Program-made: the position numbers and the translations under genes
DNA from: Tropicibacter alexandrii
GTDB lineage: Bacteria > Pseudomonadota > Alphaproteobacteria > Rhodobacterales > Rhodobacteraceae
Assembly: GCF_003667315.2 (NCBI RefSeq)
Contig: NZ_RCTZ02000018.1
Coordinates: forward strand, 22,116-86,115
Length of the DNA stretch: 64,000 bases
Direction of reading: 5' to 3'
The notes under the pieces: model-generated
The model's input: only the letters and a program-made list of their open reading frames with translations
Database searches by the model: none
Told to the model about the DNA's origin: nothing
Shown: positions 25,033 through 33,946 of the stretch, piece by piece
How the letters are laid out: each line of letters opens with the position of its first letter
Numbering within the stretch: the first letter of the stretch is position 1

Positions 25033-27831
25033 ATGACCACGACGTACAAGAAAAAACTCATCGAAGTCGCCATTCCTCTCGAGGCGATCAACGCTGCGTC
25101 GGCGCGGGAGAAGTCGATCCGGCATGGGCATCCCTCGACGCTGCATCTGTGGTGGGCACGGCGGCCTTTGGCGGCGTGTCGGGCGGTGCTGTTCGCGCAG
25201 CTGGTGGACGATCCGTCAAGCCATCCTGACAAGTTCCCGACCGAGGAGGCGGTGGAGGCCGAGCGCAAGCGGCTGTTCCAGATCATTGAGGACCTGGTGA
25301 AGTGGGAGAACTCGACCAACGAGGAGGTTCTGGAGCGCGCGCGGGCCGAGATCCGCACCAGCTGCGATGGCGAGCTGCCCCCGGTCTATGACCCGTTCTC
25401 GGGCGGCGGATCGATCCCGCTGGAGGCGCAGCGGCTGGGGCTGCCCGCCTATGGGTCCGACCTGAACCCGGTGGCGGTGATGATCGGCAAGGCGATGATC
25501 GAGATCCCGCCGAAGTTCAAGGACATGCAGCCGATCCACCCGGGCGAACCTGAGGCTGGACATGGCGGCTACAAGAACGCCCAAGGTTTGGCAGAGGACG
25601 TGAAATACTACGGCGAGTGGATGCGCGAGAGGGCGTGGGAGCGCATTGGGCATCTCTACCCCAAGGTCGACCTGCCGAGCGAGTTTGGTGGCGGCAAGGC
25701 GACCGTGATCGCTTGGATCTGGGCGCGCACTGTGGCGAGCCCGGACCCGGCGTTTTCAGATGTGCAAGTACCCATCGCTTCAAGCTTTCTTCTCAGCGGG
25801 AAAAAGGGCAAGGAAGTATGGGTTGAAGCGGCGGCTGACCGAACAACCAAGAACATTTCCTTCCGCATAAGACGCGGTGGAACTTCAGAAGAATTGGCAA
25901 AGGCAAAAGAAGGCACGAAAGCCGGACGGGGAGCAAACTTTCGCTGTATACTCTCAAATACAGCTATCACGATGGATCACGTTCGAAGGGAAGCGAAAAA
26001 CGGGCTTCAAGAATGCCTTTTGGCTGTTGTAGCTGATGGACCCAAAGGCCGAGTATATTTGCCGCCAAACTCAGATCAGATGAAGGCAGCAAAGGACGCC
26101 AAGCCAACTTGGCGGCCAGCAACGCCACTTTCAGAAGACAGGAGAGCATTTACCCCTCCGGACTATGGAATGTCAGAATATGGAGATCTATTTACAGACC
26201 GTCAGCTGGTAGCTCTCAACGTTTTCAGCGACTTAGTTGCTGAAGCACGTACGCGAATTGAGATTGAAGCAACAGCAGCAGGATTAAAGGCAGACGGCAA
26301 GCCACTCCGAGGCGGTGGTCATGGCGCAAGAGCATACGCGGAAGCAGTCAGCATCTATCTGGGTTTTGCAGTTGATAAAGTTGCTGATCGCAACTCCACT
26401 ATAGCAACGTGGGCAACGAGCCGGGAGCACGCGCGAAACACTTTCGGACGTCAAGCTATTCCAATGACTTGGGATTTCGCCGAGAGCAATGTTTTCTCAA
26501 GTTCCAGTGGGAATTTTTTGGGTGGGATCAAATCTAACGTTGATGCGCTCTCAAAAATGCTCGCGGCCCCCAATGGAGAGGTTTTTCAAGCCTCAGCTGG
26601 ATCAGCTGAGCTAAGCGGGTTCGCACTTTCAACTGATCCACCTTACTACGACAATATTGGCTACGCTGACCTATCAGACTTCTTCTATGTTTGGGCCAAG
26701 AGGGTGGCTCGGGATGTTTACCCGGACCTGTTTTCCTATCTGGTAACTCCCAAATCCGAAGAGCTCGTAGCTGCTCCATATCGCCATGGCGGAAAAGAAG
26801 GAGCCGAGAGCTTTTTTTTGAATGGTATGCGGAGCGCGATCTCACGTTTAGGAAGCAGGGTCTCACCGGAATTTCCAGCAACTATATATTACGCCTTCAA
26901 GCAGAGTGAGATTGAGCGTGAGGGTATCAGTTCGACTGGCTGGGCTACTTTTATCCAAGCTGTACTGGATGCAGGGTTTTCTGTAACCGGCACTTGGCCA
27001 GTTCGCACCGAACTTGGACGGAGAATGCGTGCCACGGGCTCTAATGCTCTTGCAAACTCAGTTGTTCTGGTCTGCCGAAAGAAGGAAGACACCGCAGAAA
27101 CCATTACTCGCGCCGAGTTCATCCGCGCCCTAAAACGCGAACTCCCACCGGCCATTGCCGAGCTTCAGGCTGCAAACGTCTCCCCCGCCGACATGCCTCA
27201 ATCGGCCATCGGCCCCGGCATGGGCGTCTTCTCGCGCTACAAAGCGGTGCTGGAGGCCGACGACAGCCCGATGACGGTCAAAACTGCGCTGCAGCTGATC
27301 AATGCCGAGCTCGACGAGTTCCTGAACGACCTGCATGGCGAATTCGACGCCGACACCCGCTTTGCCGCGACCTGGTTCGAGCAGCACGGCACCGACAAAG
27401 GCGACTACGGTGCGGCAGACAACCTCGCCCGCGCGCGCGGCATCTCGGTCGAGAGCGTGAAGCATGCCGGGATCGTCGACAGCTCCGCCGGCAAGGTCCG
27501 CATCCTCAAGCGCGCCGAACTGGATCCGGATTGGGACCCGGCCGAGGACGATCACCTGACGATCTGGGAATGCTGTCAGCACCTGATCCGTGTGATGGAA
27601 AACGACGGCGAATACGCAGCCGCGGTCCTGCTGAAAAAGCTGGGTTCGGATCGTGCCGAGATGGTCAAGGACCTCGCCTATTACCTTTACGACCTCTGCT
27701 CGAACAAGAGGAAGGACGCGAAGGAGGCGACCTCTTACAACGGGCTGATCGCGGTCTGGACCGACCTGACGCGCCTGGCCGCGACCGTCAACATTGAAGA
27801 CAAGAACCGCCAATCGGCGATGGACATTTAA
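25033..27831 (+). CDS. DUF1156-domain adenine-specific DNA methylase (Hma-like system)
   Basis: A 932-residue methylase. The N-terminal DUF1156 region reads KLIEVAIPLEAINAASAREKS and LHLWWARRPLAACRAVLF. The SAM-binding motif is DPFSGGGS (120-127) and the catalytic motif IV is DPPY (535-538), typical of amino-methyltransferases acting on N6-adenine or N4-cytosine. Base composition is mosaic: both ends are GC-rich and the middle (about 25.77-27.1 kb, including DPPY) is much lower, suggesting replacement of the target-recognition part. In the system it probably marks self DNA. Confidence 0.9.
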   Translation: MTTTYKKKLIEVAIPLEAINAASAREKSIRHGHPSTLHLWWARRPLAACRAVLFAQLVDDPSSHPDKFPTEEAVEAERKRLFQIIEDLVKWENSTNEEVLERARAEIRTSCDGELPPVYDPFSGGGSIPLEAQRLGLPAYGSDLNPVAVMIGKAMIEIPPKFKDMQPIHPGEPEAGHGGYKNAQGLAEDVKYYGEWMRERAWERIGHLYPKVDLPSEFGGGKATVIAWIWARTVASPDPAFSDVQVPIASSFLLSGKKGKEVWVEAAADRTTKNISFRIRRGGTSEELAKAKEGTKAGRGANFRCILSNTAITMDHVRREAKNGLQECLLAVVADGPKGRVYLPPNSDQMKAAKDAKPTWRPATPLSEDRRAFTPPDYGMSEYGDLFTDRQLVALNVFSDLVAEARTRIEIEATAAGLKADGKPLRGGGHGARAYAEAVSIYLGFAVDKVADRNSTIATWATSREHARNTFGRQAIPMTWDFAESNVFSSSSGNFLGGIKSNVDALSKMLAAPNGEVFQASAGSAELSGFALSTDPPYYDNIGYADLSDFFYVWAKRVARDVYPDLFSYLVTPKSEELVAAPYRHGGKEGAESFFLNGMRSAISRLGSRVSPEFPATIYYAFKQSEIEREGISSTGWATFIQAVLDAGFSVTGTWPVRTELGRRMRATGSNALANSVVLVCRKKEDTAETITRAEFIRALKRELPPAIAELQAANVSPADMPQSAIGPGMGVFSRYKAVLEADDSPMTVKTALQLINAELDEFLNDLHGEFDADTRFAATWFEQHGTDKGDYGAADNLARARGISVESVKHAGIVDSSAGKVRILKRAELDPDWDPAEDDHLTIWECCQHLIRVMENDGEYAAAVLLKKLGSDRAEMVKDLAYYLYDLCSNKRKDAKEATSYNGLIAVWTDLTRLAATVNIEDKNRQSAMDI

Positions 27832-27843
27832 GGCAGGTTTCCC

Positions 27844-30800
27844 ATGGCAAAGAGTGCACGCCAAACCGTTTTCGAAGGCATGGAGCTGATGCCCGACGCG
27901 CTGACCCCGTTCGTGGAGAAGCGCCTCGACAGCACGTTGCAGGGGCATTGGCAGATCGAGGTTGTCGAACGAATTCGTGGGCTGCGTCCGAATTCCGAGG
28001 GCAAGGTCGCGTGGGACCAACAGGGCCTCCTGCAGACCATGATGGCCTATTGGAAGGACAGTTTCGCCGGCGTTCTGGGCCATATGGAGCGGTCCATGGT
28101 GTCCGAGCTGCTGGAGGTACGGAACCGCCTCTCGCACAACGAGACGTTCAGCTATGACGATGCCGAGCGGGCGCTGGATTCCATGCGCCGCCTTTGCGAG
28201 GCGATCAGCGCCGGTGAGACGGCGGGCCAGCTCGGCAAGATGCGGGATACCATCCTGCGCACGAAGTACCGGGAGCTTGCGCGTTCGGAGGAGCGGAAAG
28301 GGCAGACATCGACCATCTCAACGGAGACCGTGTCTGGGCTGTTGCCATGGCGTGACGTGGTTGAACCGCACCAGGACGTGGCGACCGGCGAGTTCCAGCA
28401 AGCCGAGTTCGCCGCCGACCTCGCCAAGGTGCACAACGGCAGCGCGCCTTTCGAGTATAGCGATCCGCGCGAGTTCTATAGCCGTACCTATTTGACGGAC
28501 GGGTTGAGCAAGCTGCTGGAGGGGGCTACCAAGCGGTTGTCGGGTAAAGCGGGGGACCCGGTGGTCGAATTGCAGACCAACTTTGGCGGGGGCAAAACGC
28601 ACTCGATGCTGGCGCTCTACCACATGGTTGGGAAGACGCCTGTTCAGGATTTGCCGGGCCTCGATCAGCTTCTGTCCGAACAGGGGCTTACTGTTCCGGA
28701 TCGGATCAGCCGAGCTGTGCTTGTAGGCACCTCCCGCGGGCCGCAGGACATCATCCGTTTGGAAGATGGCCGAGAAATCAGGACGACTTGGGGTGAGCTT
28801 GCGTGGCAGCTTGGCGGTCCAGACGCATTCGACATGATCGCCGAAAACGATGCCCGAGGTATCGCCCCTGGGTCAAACTTGTTAGAAGCCATCTTCAAGA
28901 AATGTGCGCCAAGCCTGATCCTGATTGACGAATGGGTCGCCTACCTGCGCCAAATCTACAAGGTCGAAGGGCTGCCGTCAGGTTCATTCGACGCCAACCT
29001 GTCTTTCGTTCAGGCGCTGACTGAAGCGGTGAAGGCCTCGCCACAAACGCTTCTTGTTGCCTCCCTCCCGGCCTCTCAGATCGAAGTCGGCGGCGAGGGC
29101 GGCCAAGAGGCTCTGGCACGATTGAAACAGACATTCAGCCGTGTCGAAAGTTCGTGGCGTCCGGCATCGCAGGAGGAGAGCTACGAGATCGTCCGGCGGC
29201 GCCTGTTCAAGGAGATTCCTGGCGACAAGTACATGCATAGGGACAATACGCTGAAGCAGTTCGCCAAGCTGTATCGCGAAAGTCCGAACGACTTTCCCCA
29301 AGGCTGTGCTGACGAAGATTACCGCCGCAAACTGGAGAAGGCCTATCCCATCCATCCGGACCTCTTCGACCACCTCTACACTGCTTGGGGATCTCTGGAG
29401 AAGTTCCAGAAAACGCGCGGCGTGCTGCGGTTGATGGCTCAAGTGATCCATGAGCTTTGGATGTCGGGTGACCCCTCCGTCATGATCATGCCGGGTAGTG
29501 TAGCGATCAGTTCCGCGCGCGTCGAACCCGAGCTTTTGCATTACCTGCCGAATGCCTGGCAAGGGATCATTGCAGGCGACGTCGACGGGGCGAACTCCAC
29601 ACCGTACAAAATCGACCAAGCCGCACCGAACCTAAACCGATACTCTGCGACCCGACGGGTCGCACGAGCGATTTTTGCGGCAACTGCCCCCACCGAAGGC
29701 CAACAAAACCGCGGAATCGACGATAAGCGCATAAACCTCGGTGTGGTTCAGCCCGGTGAGAAAGTCGCCATTTTCGGGGATGCCCTTCGCCGCCTGACGA
29801 ACCAAGCCAAGTTCATGCACAGTGACCTTGGCCGTTATTGGTACTCGATGTCAGCCAGCTTGAACCGCGTCGCAGCGGATCGGGCAGCTCAACTCGAAGA
29901 GGCCCTTGTTACCGTGGAAATCGACAAGGCTTTGGCGAACTACATCAATGGTTTGACTGATCGAGGTCAGTTTGACGCTGTTCAGGTAGCCCCCGATGGA
30001 TCGTCGGAAGTCCCAGACGACCCAGGCGGGGTGCGTGCTGTGGTACTGGGGGTTTCCCATCCGCATTCTGGTCGCGATGGGTCGCTGGCCATGGTGGAAG
30101 TAAAAGACATTCTCCTCCAACGTGGCGCAACCCCAAGGGTGTATCGGAATACCCTCGTTTTTCTCGCGGCGGACAACCGCCAGCTCGACAACCTCAAAGA
30201 TGCTGTCAGGTCATCACTGGCCTGGGACGGTGTCCTGCGCGACGCGGAAACGGGACGTCTAAACCTGCGAACAACGGAAATCGCACTCGCAAAGGATAAA
30301 GCCAAGGAAGCTCGCGAAACAGCAAGCACACGTTTGAAAGAAACTTGGTGTTATCTGATCTATCCCTACCAAGACACAGCTCAGTCTGACGTTGAGTTCG
30401 CATCGGCGAAAATTCCGGCGCAAGATGGCGTCCTTGGCAGGGCAAGCAAGAAGCTTGTCAGCGATGAAGCATTGCTTCCTGAGATCGGGCCAGAGCGCCT
30501 CAATCGCGAACTTGAAAAGTACATCTGGAATGGCAAACCCCACCTTCACCTGAAGGACCTCTGGGAGTACCAGAACCGCTACACTTACCTTCCGCGGCTA
30601 AAGAACCGGGACACACTCATCAAAGCAGTCCGAGCCGCAGTTTCGGGGATGCTCCCGGGACCATTTGCTTACGCGGAGCACTGGGACGAAAATGCTCAAG
30701 CATACGCTGGCCTCGCGATTGAGAACGCTCAAAACACCTTAGTTGCGATCGACGGCGACACCGTCATTGTAGATCCGAAAACAGCCGAAGCGCATCGACC

Positions 30801-31176
30801 GAAACCGGCACCTGCGCCCGAAGCTGGCGGTCTAAACTCAGGAGCAACTGTCACCACAGGTACGGAGGATACGATTGACGGAACTCCGTCAGGAGCAGAG
30901 GTCAACACCAAACCAGTCACTACAACCGAAACCCAAACGGAGAGGCTACCGACCCGTTTTGTGGGCTCTGTCATGCTGTCTCCAGACCGTCCTGCGCGAG
31001 ACATGCACCAAATCGTCGAGGCTATCGTGGAACAACTTACAACGCTACAGGGTGCTGAAGTGTCCTTGCGCCTTGAAATCGATGCAGAGGTGCCAAGTGG
31101 CCTCGATCGCGCAAAAGTTCGGACGCTCATTGAGAACGCCACTACGTTGGGCTTCACGGAGAAATCTATCCGATGA
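27844..31176 (+). CDS. DUF499-domain AAA ATPase (Hma-like system)
   Basis: An 1110-residue protein. The N-terminal 140 residues are a helical region; a DUF499 AAA+ ATPase follows with Walker A LQTNFGGGKTHS (248-252 GGGKT) and Walker B LILIDEWVAYL (362-363). The C-terminal 150 residues are Pro/Thr-rich then a compact fold. It starts 13 bases after the methylase gene and closes the operon. DUF499 and DUF1156 proteins are regular partners in defence islands; this is the effector or motor ATPase by inference. Confidence 0.88.
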   Translation: MAKSARQTVFEGMELMPDALTPFVEKRLDSTLQGHWQIEVVERIRGLRPNSEGKVAWDQQGLLQTMMAYWKDSFAGVLGHMERSMVSELLEVRNRLSHNETFSYDDAERALDSMRRLCEAISAGETAGQLGKMRDTILRTKYRELARSEERKGQTSTISTETVSGLLPWRDVVEPHQDVATGEFQQAEFAADLAKVHNGSAPFEYSDPREFYSRTYLTDGLSKLLEGATKRLSGKAGDPVVELQTNFGGGKTHSMLALYHMVGKTPVQDLPGLDQLLSEQGLTVPDRISRAVLVGTSRGPQDIIRLEDGREIRTTWGELAWQLGGPDAFDMIAENDARGIAPGSNLLEAIFKKCAPSLILIDEWVAYLRQIYKVEGLPSGSFDANLSFVQALTEAVKASPQTLLVASLPASQIEVGGEGGQEALARLKQTFSRVESSWRPASQEESYEIVRRRLFKEIPGDKYMHRDNTLKQFAKLYRESPNDFPQGCADEDYRRKLEKAYPIHPDLFDHLYTAWGSLEKFQKTRGVLRLMAQVIHELWMSGDPSVMIMPGSVAISSARVEPELLHYLPNAWQGIIAGDVDGANSTPYKIDQAAPNLNRYSATRRVARAIFAATAPTEGQQNRGIDDKRINLGVVQPGEKVAIFGDALRRLTNQAKFMHSDLGRYWYSMSASLNRVAADRAAQLEEALVTVEIDKALANYINGLTDRGQFDAVQVAPDGSSEVPDDPGGVRAVVLGVSHPHSGRDGSLAMVEVKDILLQRGATPRVYRNTLVFLAADNRQLDNLKDAVRSSLAWDGVLRDAETGRLNLRTTEIALAKDKAKEARETASTRLKETWCYLIYPYQDTAQSDVEFASAKIPAQDGVLGRASKKLVSDEALLPEIGPERLNRELEKYIWNGKPHLHLKDLWEYQNRYTYLPRLKNRDTLIKAVRAAVSGMLPGPFAYAEHWDENAQAYAGLAIENAQNTLVAIDGDTVIVDPKTAEAHRPKPAPAPEAGGLNSGATVTTGTEDTIDGTPSGAEVNTKPVTTTETQTERLPTRFVGSVMLSPDRPARDMHQIVEAIVEQLTTLQGAEVSLRLEIDAEVPSGLDRAKVRTLIENATTLGFTEKSIR

Positions 31177-31278
31177 TTTCGAGAATGGGGGTGGGCTGCA
31201 ATCTTTCTCTGCACCAAGGATTAACGAATGAGATGCGCTGGGAGCGATTATTGCGACGATGAGGTGAAATCACCTGCG

Positions 31279-31300
31279 CGTCTTTCTCAACGCAAAGACG
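31279..31300. terminator. Hairpin between converging defence operons
   Basis: A 7-base stem (CGTCTTT / AAAGACG) with an 8-base loop lies between the DUF499 stop and the rdrB end. It may end transcription from both sides; no long T-run is present. Confidence 0.4.
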
Positions 31301-31326
31301 AACTCACTTCGTGCCCAAATAGACCG

Positions 31327-33946
31327 TCAAAAGCGATACCTTTTAGAGGCTTTACACATTTCTTGAAGGTGGGCATCGGCATCGATTCCAGCGCCTTGGG
31401 CCTGCAGCGCTCGCTTGATATGGGCGTACTCCATACGGAGGCTCGTGGCGAAAATACCTGGGTCATCCGAGCCGACAACAACCGAAGCCGGGCAGAAGTT
31501 ACTGCCATATCCCAGCCACCTGGTGACATGGTGATCATCGTAGGTTTCATGTATGCTGATGCGCACGTTGCTGCTGGGCAGGGTTTCAATGCCGACGTTT
31601 TGGCATTGCAGCAGTTCCAGAACCGCAGATTGAACGACCGGAAGCACTTCTGCGGACAAGACGTCTGCAGCCTGCTCGACAAAGATTTGGCTGCCTTGCA
31701 CGAGTCAAAACGTCAGCTTCTACGCCGAAACCATGGCGCCGAAGAAACTGAGAATGTGCGTCCGGATCCTTTGCCGCGCTATTCCGAAACAACTTGATCT
31801 CTTCGTCTCGATCGGGATCTACGTCGTAACGTCCATATGTTCGCACAATCGGATCAAGGTGCCGCAGCTTCCAAGCACGGTGCAAAACGTCAGGCGTGAG
31901 CGCGGGATTTTTCCAAATCCGCATAGCCAATCGACGGATTTCCATATCGAGCATGACAATTTTCTCTGGCAGCAAAGACTTTTGTCGCAACAGACCCCAC
32001 ACGAAGACGAGATCATCCAAGCGTTCTTCGAGGGTCTGGACTACCGCTCCTCCTTGAGCTTTCCACCATTTGTCATGCGGCAGGCCTGCCGCAGTTCCAT
32101 GGCCAATGCGACACCCGGCGGAGAGATCCAGGAAATGTATAGCCTCCGAAATAGCGCGGAGACCTGATGCCAAGTGAACGAAATCTTCTCCTACGTGATA
32201 CGTAAAGCGTTTCACGCCTGCCCGCCGCATTCTGCGGAAGACCGGTGCGAAGACCTCTGGGCCAGCGTGCCTCTCGTTGCTTGCGGCATCTACTCCGCGA
32301 ATAAGGTCTGACAGACCCGAGGTGCTGTTCATCAAGACGACCAGAGCCCGTGCGGCCTGATCGACTTCACGTCTCACTTTGGCGTCTCGACAGACTGGCG
32401 CAGGCTGCGTCCGTTGATAAAACTTTTCCAGTTCGTCCCCGTCAGTTCGCTTGATAAAATGCGCAACCAAACCAAGCCGCAAGCGGCGTTCGCTGAGCGG
32501 TAAGTTATCCGAACCGTTTTCGAAAACTCGGACCAATCTAATTAGTTCGGTAAGTGAGATCGGGGTCTTTTGGGGATCGGATAGATGGCCATGGCGATGC
32601 TTCCGCGGCGTTCCGTCTGGTTTCTCGTCCAAGAACTCAAGATAGCCGCGCAGCATTTGCATCAATCGCTTTGCAGTGGCGTCTGGCGTCATTTTTGGAG
32701 CAAAACGCCCCTCCAAGAAATCGACCGGCGACTGCACCCCCCGTTCGATCTGCCGGAACCGATCAGCGAAGTCTTTTTCCGTCGTTTCCCGCAGTTCGTT
32801 CAAGGTAATATGTTGAAACTGGTCAAATCCCTTCTGTGAAACCTGCTGGACCAAGAGGCGGCAAAATTGTGCGCGCAGTAGGGCATACCAGTAGAAAGCC
32901 AGCCCATACATCTCGCGCGGCTCGGGTTGATCAAGCATTCCGATAATGTCTATCAGATGCAGCGCCTCAGCGGTTGTCCTGGATACTTGCGATCCGGCAA
33001 TACGGTTCTCGGCTGAACGTGTGTAAGAGTGGCCCGCCGCTCGAGCAGCCTTCGGGCGATCTTGGCCCACTTTTTCCTTAAGAAAGACTTTAAGGGCAAT
33101 TGCCTGTGCCACCCGAGATCTGAGGCGCCTTGGCGAGAGATTTTGGTCTTCTTGCTGGAGCAGCCGCTCAACGCCGTTCCCGATTGCAACATGCAAGCCG
33201 CTCTCCCGAGATACGACCTTGTGCGACAGCGCTCCGACAACGGCTTCGGGGCGCAGTAGCGCATCGATCCAGACCTTCTCCGCTTCTGTGGTGCCATTCA
33301 GGTGCATGTGCGTCTCGTCAAGCCCTTCCAACCGGCAGAGATGATCCAACAAAGGGTCGTCATCCACTGGAAGAGTGCTGTCGCATAGCCATCCCTGTAC
33401 CTTCTTCTGAAAGCTCTTCACTGCTGAGAGAGATTGGCGGTCTTCACATGATTTTGGACGGCGCGCCGCCATCCAAGCCGCAGTGATCAACATTGGAGGA
33501 ACAACAAGGATCAAGTCCTGCCATTCGGCCAATAGCCGTGTATGCACACGCAAGGACCCGTCGCGTCCTTCGCAAAGGAACGTTTCTCCCAAACGTGTGA
33601 GGACTGGAACCAGGCATTTGGACGGGTCATCAAGAATATTGCGACGGCTTGCATGCGTGTCCTGATCCAATTCCGCCGCGGTCAAGGCAATGCGGTTCTC
33701 GATGGCTTCATCTGTCAGCTTTGGCTTCAGCTTTCGGTAGTGAAGAAAGCGCCCGCTTGCATGAGCAGCCTTCAGCGCATCGCGCTTGCTGTGCTGTCCC
33801 CATACTGATTGAAGCTGACCTTCGGCCTGGCGTCCCGACGCCTCGTGCTCGAGAAATCGGGCAAGATGCACGTTCGAGAGCGTGGCCTTGGCAACATCAA
33901 TTAAACCGCGAAGTCGCGCTTTTTGCTCGGGCCCGCCGTCGATCAT
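31327..33946 (-). pseudogene. rdrB: RdrB adenosine deaminase of RADAR, frameshifted near 31700
   Basis: RdrB is the adenosine-deaminase subunit of the RADAR antiphage system. The gene starts at 33946, its ATG overlapping the rdrA stop as ATGA. The first frame carries the metal-binding HMH (213-215, in DETHMHLNGTT), HVGEDF and RIGHG motifs and then runs to a stop at 31586. The true C-terminus is in the next frame (31701 to 31327): VQGSQIFVEQAADVL, IETLPSSNVRISIHETYDDHH and VVVGSDDPGIFATSL, where SDDP supplies the last zinc ligand. One base too many near 31695-31705 explains both frames; the repaired protein would have about 872 residues. Without correction the enzyme should be inactive. Confidence 0.85.
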
